A stretch of 14,504 nt of DNA from Bacteroidota bacterium (GTDB lineage: Bacteria > Bacteroidota > Rhodothermia > Rhodothermales > UBA10348). The stretch is from the NCBI GenBank assembly GCA_027620595.1, contig JAQCDI010000026.1:1-14504 (forward strand), in the 5' to 3' direction. The notes under the pieces were generated by a model. That model worked only from the letters and a program-made list of their open reading frames with translations. It made no database searches and was not told the origin of the DNA. Shown piece by piece: positions 7,468 to 14,504 of the stretch. Position 1 is the first letter of the stretch, and each line of letters opens with the position of its first letter. The translations under genes were made by a program, and so were the position numbers.

Positions 7468-8381
7468 TCCAGATAGATCGGACTTCCCGTCAGTCGGTAC
7501 ACGACCAGCTCGTGAGCGCCCTCCGATTCCGGGTGGCTGGCGGACATTTCCGTGTGGGTGAACGACTCCCCCCAACGCGCAAGCTGGCCACGCAGCTGGA
7601 CATTTCCTTCCACACGGTGCGCAAAGCGTATCAGCAGTTGGAAGAAGAAGGCCTGGTGGAAGCCAGAAAAGGCAGCGGGTTCGTGGTCCGCGAGGCCACG
7701 CCTCTCGACAAATCAGAACGAATGGAGAGGGGTGCAGCCATCCTCGGCGTGGCGTTGCAGGAGGTAGTCGGCCTGGGACTCGATGACGAGGAGATTGCCT
7801 ACCTGGTGGAAGAACAGCTCTCCTTGATGGATGACGAGGAAGAACCGGTCAAGGTCGTCGTGGCCGCATCCTTCCGTGAGATGAGTCTGGCCTGTGCCCG
7901 ACACTTCGAGAACGTTTTCCAGCGTCCCTGCGAAGCGGTGACGCTCAACGAGGTGCCACGACACGCCGACGCAGATCTGATCGTGGTGCCTTTCCGCCAC
8001 GTCAAGCAGGTACTGTCGATGAATACCCGGGGCGATGTGGTTGGCATGGCTACGCTGATCGGAGACACCGCGCTGGCTGCCATATCCCGCCTGTTGGACC
8101 ATGAGACCCTTGGACTGGTGACCCGTTATCCGGACGCCGTAGCGCCGCTCACTTCAGAGATCCGAGGCCAAACAAAGTTTGCCGGCCAGGTCCTGGCCAT
8201 GTCCACCGAAGAGGGGGACGCCTATCTGGCCTCCCTGGTTCGGCAGAGTGAACTGCTGGTCTATACTCCGGATGCAGCCCGCCGGGTGAAACCGTTCCTC
8301 GAACGCGCCCGCCGGCACGTGGAGCTCACGATCCTGCCCGCCGAATCAACCGTTGAGCGCGTCCGCAGCCTGATCCCCTGA
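7464..8381 (+). CDS. GntR-family (YtrA-like) transcriptional regulator with an unassigned C-terminal sensor domain
   Basis: The 305-residue protein has an N-terminal winged helix-turn-helix of the GntR superfamily: SVHDQLVSALRFRVAGG, LPPTRKLATQLDISFHTVRK, and AYQQLEEEGLVEARKGSGFV within the first 75 residues. Residues from about 100 to 305 alternate strands and helices (VKVVVAASFREMSLA, ADADLIVVPFRHV, ELLVYTPDAA), resembling a ligand-binding alpha/beta domain. The protein is too short, and lacks the PLP-lysine region, to be a MocR/PdxR aminotransferase fusion. It starts at GTG 7464 inside the end of the preceding gene (GTGA); the next Met is residue 92 or so, past the DNA-binding domain, so GTG is required. 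Sitting last in the pruA group, it may regulate that group in response to an amino-acid-derived ligand (inference). Its 3' end overlaps the convergent phosphodiesterase gene by 36 bp. Confidence 0.82.
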   Translation: MIQIDRTSRQSVHDQLVSALRFRVAGGHFRVGERLPPTRKLATQLDISFHTVRKAYQQLEEEGLVEARKGSGFVVREATPLDKSERMERGAAILGVALQEVVGLGLDDEEIAYLVEEQLSLMDDEEEPVKVVVAASFREMSLACARHFENVFQRPCEAVTLNEVPRHADADLIVVPFRHVKQVLSMNTRGDVVGMATLIGDTALAAISRLLDHETLGLVTRYPDAVAPLTSEIRGQTKFAGQVLAMSTEEGDAYLASLVRQSELLVYTPDAARRVKPFLERARRHVELTILPAESTVERVRSLIP

Positions 8382-10727
8382 CCAGGATGCCCCATCTTCT
8401 CCATCGTCTTCCGGGTACTTGACCCGGACATGGTAGATTCCTGTCAGCACGCCAAGCAGGGCCTGCTTGATGGTGCGCAGTTCCGCAAAGGTCAGATCCG
8501 TTTCATCCAACTGTCCGTCCTCGCGACGGGCCTCCACGATGGAATCGATCAGTCCCTCGAGCCGTTTGTGACTCGGGTTGTCCAGGGAACGGCTCGCTGC
8601 CTCCACCCCATCTGCCAACATCAGAATGGACGTCTCCTTGGATCTCGGACGGGGTCCCGGATACCGGAATTCGGATTCCTGGACAGCCGGTTCGCCCTCT
8701 TTGTGCTGCTTGAGCGCCCGATGATAGAAGTACTCTATCCGCATCGTGCCGTGATGCATCGGGATGAAGTCTTCCACGACTTTGGGCAACCGGTTTTTGC
8801 GCGCCATGTCGATGCCTTCCTTGACGTGGCTGGCTATGATCAGGGCACTCATGCGGGGCTTCAGCCCGTCGTGCGGATTCACACCGCCGCGCTGGTTCTC
8901 GACGAAGTACTCCGGCTTGACCATCTTGCCGATGTCGTGGTAGAGAGCGCCGACTCGCGTCAGCAAGGCATTGGCCCCGATGGACGCTGCCGCTGTTTCC
9001 GCCAGATTGGCCACCTGCAGCACATGATTGAACGTCCCCGGCGCCTTCATGCTCAGTTCCTTGAGCAATGGCCGGTTGGTGTCCGACAATTCCAGCAAAG
9101 TCAGATCCGTGGTCACATCAAAGACACGCTCAAAGATCCACAGGGCCGGATAGGCCAGGAGCAGCAGGACGCTGTTGATGGCCACAAAAATGGTAAGATC
9201 GACAAACCGGTCGGTAGGCGTGCCCTGTAAAAGGAGATTGGCCGTAAGGACCAACATGTACCCGACGAATACCACGCTCGCGCTCAGGAAGAACTGGCTC
9301 CGGTTGCGGATGTCCCGTACCGAGAAGATCCCCAGCGCGCTGGCAAAGACGGTGGCAAACGTGAACCCGAAATCGTAGTTGAGCAGGTGGCTGCCAGTCA
9401 GTGCAAGGGTGAGCGAACCGAAAAAGGCCACCCTGGAGTCGAAGATGACCGTCAGCACGATGGCCACGATGGCCACGGGTACCACGTACATGTCGATCAG
9501 GGCCGCCCGCAATGCCACACCGAAGACAGCGATGACGCCGAGGAAAAGCAGCGTAATCAGGGTGATCATCGCATTGTCCTCGAAGATCGGCTTCCTGAGC
9601 AGATACAGATACAGAAAGAAGATCATCAAGGTGGCTATCGTCACCAGGAAATGACCCATTTTGGTTTTCCATGCCACCCGGTTGCCGCTCTGGAGGATGA
9701 GCTGCTCCTGCAGGGAATCGATCTTTCGCATGATGTCCGGGGTCACCCGGTCTCCCTGGCGCACAATGACCTCATTCTCGCGAACGATGCCCTCCGTAGG
9801 CAGGATCTCGGCTTCCCTACGGGCCAGGCGGTCCTGCGTCTGCCGTTGGTCGAAGATCAGATTGGGCGGGAGCAGCTGACCGAAAACCGCTTCGGCAATC
9901 TGGCGCGTGACCGCCTGGCCCGGAAAACGTTGTTGCAATTGGTCCCGGCCGGCCTCCAGCGCCAGGCTGACGTCCCTGATGCTGGAAGAAGCAAGAAGCC
10001 GCTCCTCCCGACTGGCATCGCTGCGAACAATGAGGGAGTCGGATGTGATGGCGCCCCGACTGATGTTCACGATGCCGTCCGGCATCAGGGAAAGCACCAC
10101 CGATTCGGCTTCCCGAACCACAAGCCTGTCCAGTCGCTCTCCCGGCAATTCGCTCCTTGAACTGGTTATTCGTCCCGAAGTCTGGCTCACGTAGGAAGTG
10201 AGGATCGCCTCCCACTCCGTCCGGGTCAGGGACAGACTCATGCTGTCCCGCGAGGCATCAAAGGCAATCGAATCCCGCAGGGCCTCTTCCATTCGACCGC
10301 TGGTCGTGTTGAGGACGAACCGACCGTAATGGGTCAGGATGCGATCCATGTGCTGGCGCAGCTGTATGGCTTGCGCCTGCACGCGTTCTGCGGCCGCTTC
10401 TTCCCTGGAAAAAATGTGAGGAGTGCTGCGACGAACAGCTTCGCGTTCGGCCTGGACTACGGCATCGGGCTTGTTCACGGCAAACGTGAATGGCGCGTGC
10501 AGGTTGGGTTGCCGCCAGATCTCATCCATTCGGACGGTATACTGATAGACCGTACCCCGTGGGAAAGCAACCATGGTGACCACCACGAGCGACAGCATCA
10601 GACCCACCTTTACGGCAAGCTGACGACGCCTACGCTTGCGCACGGCGGCGGAATCGCCCGCCTCGAGGGTACCTCCCACGGGACGTACACGAGGCTTCAG
10701 GAATGGCAAACGTTGCATCCAACTCAT
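8346..10727 (-). CDS. 7TM-HD membrane phosphodiesterase, PgpH/YqfF-like (probable c-di-AMP hydrolase)
   Basis: The 793-residue protein has a basic N-terminus, one TM helix (38-55), and a large predicted extracytoplasmic domain (56-355) with the segment PTEGIVRENEVIVRQGDRVT that marks this family. A multi-helix membrane block follows (about 358-535), then a cytoplasmic HD domain. Metal-ligand residues are all visible: His568 (TFNHVLQ), His597-Asp598 (YHDIGK), His634 (ASHV), His658-His659 (MHHG) and Asp706 (LADGVEA). This is the architecture of Listeria PgpH, which hydrolyses cyclic di-AMP to pApA. Homologues control potassium and osmotic balance, cell-wall stress and transporter activity. The start lies 4 bases after the symporter stop, so the genes are probably co-transcribed. 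The C-terminal 12 codons overlap the convergent regulator gene. Substrate is inferred from the family. Confidence 0.88.
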   Translation of the reverse strand: MSWMQRLPFLKPRVRPVGGTLEAGDSAAVRKRRRRQLAVKVGLMLSLVVVTMVAFPRGTVYQYTVRMDEIWRQPNLHAPFTFAVNKPDAVVQAEREAVRRSTPHIFSREEAAAERVQAQAIQLRQHMDRILTHYGRFVLNTTSGRMEEALRDSIAFDASRDSMSLSLTRTEWEAILTSYVSQTSGRITSSRSELPGERLDRLVVREAESVVLSLMPDGIVNISRGAITSDSLIVRSDASREERLLASSSIRDVSLALEAGRDQLQQRFPGQAVTRQIAEAVFGQLLPPNLIFDQRQTQDRLARREAEILPTEGIVRENEVIVRQGDRVTPDIMRKIDSLQEQLILQSGNRVAWKTKMGHFLVTIATLMIFFLYLYLLRKPIFEDNAMITLITLLFLGVIAVFGVALRAALIDMYVVPVAIVAIVLTVIFDSRVAFFGSLTLALTGSHLLNYDFGFTFATVFASALGIFSVRDIRNRSQFFLSASVVFVGYMLVLTANLLLQGTPTDRFVDLTIFVAINSVLLLLAYPALWIFERVFDVTTDLTLLELSDTNRPLLKELSMKAPGTFNHVLQVANLAETAAASIGANALLTRVGALYHDIGKMVKPEYFVENQRGGVNPHDGLKPRMSALIIASHVKEGIDMARKNRLPKVVEDFIPMHHGTMRIEYFYHRALKQHKEGEPAVQESEFRYPGPRPRSKETSILMLADGVEAASRSLDNPSHKRLEGLIDSIVEARREDGQLDETDLTFAELRTIKQALLGVLTGIYHVRVKYPEDDGEDGASWSGDQAADALNG

Positions 10728-10731
10728 GCGA

Positions 10732-12252
10732 CTACCTATGCCGGATGGATAGCAAGGATCCGATGGCTACCGTAATGGCTGCGCCCACGGCCGTGTACCA
10801 CGGCCATGCCAGTGCCGTGAGTCCTTGGGCAGCAATGATGTCCGCAGAAGGTCGGAAATGGAAAATCCATTCCCCCTCCGCGGTGGACCACAGTCCGAAG
10901 ATGATGGCCACCATGGCCAGGACAGCAGCCACAAAACCGATCATCGCGTCGGTTTCCCTGACCCGTTCTACGGCGATCCCCAGCAGGAAGGCCCCCAACA
11001 ACGAACCGTAGGTGAACGATGCAATGGACAGTCCCAATTCCACGACGGGGTTCTGCTGGTCTTCGAACAGGGTGGCGAAGAACACGAAAACAAGGGCCCA
11101 TCCGAGGGTCAGCCATCGAGACAACCTGAGTCCAGCCGCAGCGTCCAGCCGTGCCAGTCGCGATCCCATGAGATCATTCAATGACGAACTGGCCAGCGCA
11201 TTCAAGGACGAGGACAGCGTGCTCATGGCGGCGGCCAGGATACCAGCCAGCACGAGCCCGGCCAAGGGCGATGGCAGTTGACGAATGATGAACATCGGGA
11301 AGATCTCGTCCGTGCGCGCCAGCCCCAGGGCGGCTGCATCCTGGCCGCCGTAATGGACCCACAGCAGCGCGCCCACCGTCAGGAAGATTGCAAACTGGAT
11401 CATCACGAAGAACGCGCTTCCAATCAGAGCCTTGCGTGCATCACCAAGATTTCGGCAGGACAACAGCCGCTGGACAATGAGTTGATCGGTTCCATGGGAA
11501 GCCATGGAAAAGATGCCTCCACCCACGACAGCGGTGACCAACGTGTAGGGACTTGTCAGCACGGTCTGGAGCGAACTGCTCACGGAAAAGATCTGGAGCT
11601 TCCCGGCATTGCGCAGGGTCTGTACCGGGTCCACGTCTACCATCGATACCAGGAGGAACAGCGTGAACAGGGCACCGAGCAGATACACCGACATCTGGAC
11701 CACATCCATCCAGACTACGGCCTTGAACCCGCCAACGTACGTGTAGAGTGCCGTCAGGACACCGATAACCAGGATGATTTCGGGATAACCCACGTCAAAC
11801 CCGGCCGAAGCCGCCATGATGCGGATGGGAATGGCCGTGGCAAACAGACGCACGCCGTCTGCCAACAACCTGGTGGCCAGGAATGTCAGACTGGAAAGAC
11901 GCTGCATATGCGGGCCGAATCGGCTTCCGAGGAACGCGTAGGCCGTCTGCAGGTCTCCGGCGGCATAGCGAGGGAGGAGCCACCAGGCCACCGCCACCCG
12001 TCCTGCCAGATATCCGAAGGTCAGCTGGAAGAAGGTCATGGCGCCGCCGTAGGCCACGGCGGGAATACCGATGACAGTCAGCGTACTGGTCTCTGTGGCC
12101 ACGATGGAAAAGGAGATGGCCCACCAGGGCATCTCCTTGGACCCCAGGAAGTAGTCGCTCACGGAGCGTTGCTTGCCAGCGCTACGGATGCCAAAGAGCA
12201 CCACGCCCACGAGATAGAAGACAATGACCAGGTAATCCAGGGTAGTCAGCAT
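10732..12252 (-). CDS. Sodium:solute symporter (SSS/SLC5 family), substrate unknown
   Basis: The 506-residue, highly hydrophobic protein has about thirteen TM segments and the SSS signatures. These are DYFLGSKEMPWWAISFSIVA followed by ETSTLTVIGIPAVAYGG in TM1-2, LYTYVGGFKAVVWMDVVQ (residues 169-186), ASHGTDQLIVQRLLSCRN (251-268), and ILAAAMSTLSSSLNALASS (338-356). The last carries the Ser/Thr residues of the conserved Na2 site in TM8. Such transporters import organic solutes such as sugars, amino acids, monocarboxylates or vitamins with Na+. The sequence does not reveal the substrate. ATG 12252 follows the ligA stop by one base. It has a good Shine-Dalgarno (GGGAGGA, about 10 bases upstream) embedded in the last codons of ligA, unusual in this window and consistent with translation within an operon. 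Confidence 0.9.
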   Translation of the reverse strand: MLTTLDYLVIVFYLVGVVLFGIRSAGKQRSVSDYFLGSKEMPWWAISFSIVATETSTLTVIGIPAVAYGGAMTFFQLTFGYLAGRVAVAWWLLPRYAAGDLQTAYAFLGSRFGPHMQRLSSLTFLATRLLADGVRLFATAIPIRIMAASAGFDVGYPEIILVIGVLTALYTYVGGFKAVVWMDVVQMSVYLLGALFTLFLLVSMVDVDPVQTLRNAGKLQIFSVSSSLQTVLTSPYTLVTAVVGGGIFSMASHGTDQLIVQRLLSCRNLGDARKALIGSAFFVMIQFAIFLTVGALLWVHYGGQDAAALGLARTDEIFPMFIIRQLPSPLAGLVLAGILAAAMSTLSSSLNALASSSLNDLMGSRLARLDAAAGLRLSRWLTLGWALVFVFFATLFEDQQNPVVELGLSIASFTYGSLLGAFLLGIAVERVRETDAMIGFVAAVLAMVAIIFGLWSTAEGEWIFHFRPSADIIAAQGLTALAWPWYTAVGAAITVAIGSLLSIRHR

Positions 12253-12253
12253 G

Positions 12254-14338
12254 TCAGGATCTTCCTCCCAATTCCAGGAGCCCGGCTTCGTCGAGTACGG
12301 GAATACCCAATTCGGCGGCCTTGTCGGCCTTTGAACCAGGGTTCTCTCCCATTACAAGGTAATCGGTGCGTGCGCTCACGCTGCTGGCCGCTTTTCCGCC
12401 ACGCTGCTTGATGTAATCCTGGGCCTCCGTCCGCCCCAAGGTGGGCAAAGTGCCCGTAACAACAAAGGTCTTTCCGGCAAATGGGAGATCGTCTCCAGCG
12501 GCGGGAGCCTCCTCAGGAAGTCGGGCCACGTTGACACCCAGATCGGCCAATCGCGCCACGATCTTCCGGTTGGTTTCCAGGGCGAACCAGTCCACGAGGC
12601 TTCGTGCAATGACCTCCCCGATGCCATCCACGGCGGTCAGCGCATCCGCATCCGCCTTCCCGAGCGCTGCCATGCTGTCGAACTGCTGCACCAGAACCTC
12701 TGCCGTGGTCCGTCCTACGTGCCGGATCCCGAGTCCGAAGAGCAACCTGGCCAGTGGCCGGGAGCGGCTGGCATCAATGCCGGCCACCAGCTTCTCGGCC
12801 TTCTTCCGGGCAAATCCATCGAGTTCAAGCAGGTCGTCGGGGGTCAGTCCGTAGATGTCCGGAAGGTCGGCGATGCGGCCAGCCTCCACGAGCTGAGCGG
12901 CCAGTTTGGTACCGAAGCCCTCGATGTCCATGGCATCCCTGGAGGCAAAGTGCTCCACGAGACGGATGAACTGGGCCGGGCAGGCCCCGTTGACACAAAA
13001 GGAATCGACTTCCCCCTCGATGCGCTCAAGCGGTTGCTGACAGGCCGGACACGTACCGGGCATTTCCCACGCCACTTCCGAACCGGTACGCGCTTCGGGT
13101 ACCGAGGCCACGACCGCTGGAATCACGTCTCCCGCCCGCTTGACCACCACCGTATCCCCGATGCGGATATCCCTGTCACGGATATAGTCGGCATTGTGGA
13201 GCGTGGCCTGCGAAACGGTGACGCCGCCGATCTGAACGGGTTCGAGTTCTGCTTCCGGGGTGATCATGCCGGTTCGCCCGACATTGACCAGAATGCCCAG
13301 CAATCGCGTCGTCGACTCCCGCGCAGGGAATTTGAACGCCACCGCCCAACGCGGCGCATTGGAAACATTCCCCAGCTGCCGCTGCAGCCTGAAATCATCG
13401 ATCTTGACCACCACGCCGTCGATCTCGTAATCCAACGCGTCCCGTTTCCCGGTCCAGTTCGAACAGAAGGTCACAGCCTCCTCGATACCCTCGAACCGAG
13501 CCACCTCGGGATTGATGGAGAATCCCCATCCGTCAAGAACATCCAGCATAGCCCTTTGCCCGGCGGCGACGGGCTCCGAAACCGGGCCAAGACTGTAGGC
13601 AAAGAATGCCAGATCCCGACCGGCGGTGATCGTTGAGTCCAGTTGTCTCAGGCTTCCGGCCGCCGCATTGCGAGGGTTGGCAAACGGCTTGAGCTCCTGG
13701 GCGCGGAGGCGGTCATTGAGCGCCTCGAAGGCAGATTTGGGGAAATACACTTCGCCCCTGACTTCCACGCGGTCCGGTACTGGATGACGGCTGGAGTCCA
13801 GGCGCAGAGGGACGGAGCGGATGGTTCGGATATTGGCCGTTATGTTTTCCCCCACCCGACCATCGCCTCGGGTGGCCGCCCTGACAAGGACCCCGTTCTC
13901 ATAGGTCAGCGCCACGGCCAGACCGTCGATCTTCAATTCTGTGCTTACGGCCGGTCCCTCGGCCTCAGCATCCCATTCCAGTCGCCGGCGGCATCGATCG
14001 TGCCAGGCCCTCAATTCGTCGGCATCGAACGCATTGCCCAGCGAAAGCATGGCTTCCGCGTGCTGCACCTTCTCGAAGCTGTCCAGCGGTGCGCTTCCGA
14101 CGCGATGGGTCGGACTGTCCGGACGCAGGAATTCAGGATGAGCATTTTCCAATGCCTGCAATCGACGGACCAACACATCATACTCAGCATCCGATATGAG
14201 CGGAGCGTCGTCCTGGTAATAGCGTTCTGCGTGCTCGGTCAGCACCGCCACCAGTGCATCCATTATAGAACGAGCCGCAGCCAGGGAATCCGGCTCCGGT
14301 GTGTTCTGCACGATCCTTGTCCGCTCCAGTAGCGTCAT
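12254..14338 (-). CDS. ligA: NAD+-dependent DNA ligase LigA
   Basis: This essential ligase seals nicks in replication and repair using NAD+. From ATG 14338 it has 694 residues, close to the usual 660-700. Domains in order: Ia (HAERYYQDDAPLISDAEYD, residues 36-54), adenylation domain with active-site Lys136 (ELKIDG) and ATRGDGRVGENIT, EVRGEVYFP (192-200), FANPRNAAAGSLRQLD (219-234), IDGVVVKID (306-314), and WAVAFKFPA; OB fold with VGRTGMITP; a four-Cys zinc finger (Cys430, 433, 448, 453); helix-hairpin-helix repeats; and a C-terminal BRCT domain (about 617-694). I prefer ATG 14338 over the upstream ATG 14395: it overlaps the stop of the preceding gene as ATGA, and the 19 extra upstream codons read against that gene's frame and have no family counterpart. 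It is followed one base later by the symporter. Confidence 0.96.
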   Translation of the reverse strand: MTLLERTRIVQNTPEPDSLAAARSIMDALVAVLTEHAERYYQDDAPLISDAEYDVLVRRLQALENAHPEFLRPDSPTHRVGSAPLDSFEKVQHAEAMLSLGNAFDADELRAWHDRCRRRLEWDAEAEGPAVSTELKIDGLAVALTYENGVLVRAATRGDGRVGENITANIRTIRSVPLRLDSSRHPVPDRVEVRGEVYFPKSAFEALNDRLRAQELKPFANPRNAAAGSLRQLDSTITAGRDLAFFAYSLGPVSEPVAAGQRAMLDVLDGWGFSINPEVARFEGIEEAVTFCSNWTGKRDALDYEIDGVVVKIDDFRLQRQLGNVSNAPRWAVAFKFPARESTTRLLGILVNVGRTGMITPEAELEPVQIGGVTVSQATLHNADYIRDRDIRIGDTVVVKRAGDVIPAVVASVPEARTGSEVAWEMPGTCPACQQPLERIEGEVDSFCVNGACPAQFIRLVEHFASRDAMDIEGFGTKLAAQLVEAGRIADLPDIYGLTPDDLLELDGFARKKAEKLVAGIDASRSRPLARLLFGLGIRHVGRTTAEVLVQQFDSMAALGKADADALTAVDGIGEVIARSLVDWFALETNRKIVARLADLGVNVARLPEEAPAAGDDLPFAGKTFVVTGTLPTLGRTEAQDYIKQRGGKAASSVSARTDYLVMGENPGSKADKAAELGIPVLDEAGLLELGGRS

Positions 14339-14504
14339 CGGTAGGCCGCATCCCGACGCGGAACCACGCCGGCCGTCGTCAGCGAATCGAGCCAACCCTG
14401 GATGCGCGTCCGCGTCAATTCCACTACGCCTTCCCCTGCCAGCCAGGACTCCGGCACGCGGAATCCGTCGGCTATGACCCGCGCGTTCCCTACTTCACGC
14501 TCCA
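14335..14504 (-). CDS. 3' end of an unidentified gene upstream of ligA
   Basis: A minus-strand frame open from the right edge ends with TGA at 14337-14335, overlapping the ligA ATG (ATGA). It gives 55 C-terminal residues, including ADGFRVPESWLAGEGVVELT and a final DAAYR. The other two reverse frames hit stops within the first 15 bases of the edge, and the coupling geometry supports a real gene. I do not recognise the family from this fragment; its amphipathic, Trp-containing character suggests a soluble protein tail. Confidence 0.55.
   Translation of the reverse strand, partial: EREVGNARVIADGFRVPESWLAGEGVVELTRTRIQGWLDSLTTAGVVPRRDAAYR

Noticed and set aside
7464..8381. MocR/PdxR-type regulator (GntR plus aminotransferase)
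   Set aside because: The C-terminal part is only about 200 residues and lacks the aminotransferase fold signatures and PLP lysine.
11278..12411. Plus-strand open frame of 377 codons across the symporter gene
   Set aside because: It is antisense to a confident SSS transporter and yields a His/Gln-rich product typical of the reverse strand of a membrane-protein gene.
12719..13636. Plus-strand open frame of 305 codons across ligA
   Set aside because: Antisense to ligA, which has every expected motif; the product has no features.
12254..14395. Longer ligA start at ATG 14395
   Set aside because: The extra 19 residues lie inside the upstream gene in another frame and have no counterpart in the ligase family; ATG 14338 makes the common ATGA overlap.

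Overview
The window looks like chromosomal DNA of a GC-rich bacterium. The best guess is a Bacteroidota-related lineage of the Rhodothermia/Balneolia type. Clues are the long Bacteroidota-like PruA, the 7TM-HD phosphodiesterase, the near absence of Shine-Dalgarno sequences at most starts, and one candidate TTG-N18-TAnnTTTG-like promoter. The taxonomy is inference. No tRNA, rRNA, CRISPR array, insertion sequence or prophage signal was found.

Left third (1-3856, minus strand): one very long gene reads through the left edge. It has an uninterrupted frame of 1285 codons from ATG 3856. It encodes an all-helical N-terminal region, about eleven tandem repeats of about 44 residues (residues 365-865), a Pro/acid-rich linker, and a C-terminal GvpL/GvpF gas-vesicle domain. 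That domain carries the family hallmarks VIPMRFG and SGPWPPYHFV. This is the most unusual object in the window: a gas-vesicle assembly protein apparently fused to a long helical-repeat scaffold. The rest of a gas-vesicle cluster would be expected to the left of the window.

Middle (3857-8381): a 413-bp divergent intergenic region holds a strong inverted repeat. It is followed by a rightward, closely packed unit of pruA (P5C dehydrogenase), a 2,4-diaminopentanoate-dehydrogenase/dihydrodipicolinate-reductase-like oxidoreductase, a small two-TM protein, and a GntR/YtrA-type regulator. The last two overlap by GTGA. The likely theme is catabolism of proline, ornithine or a related amino acid.

Right (8346-14504, minus strand): a tight leftward operon of an unidentified gene (3' end only), ligA, a sodium:solute symporter and a PgpH-like 7TM-HD cyclic-dinucleotide phosphodiesterase. 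Junctions are an ATGA overlap, a 1-bp gap and a 4-bp gap. The phosphodiesterase gene ends convergently inside the regulator gene, with a 36-bp overlap.
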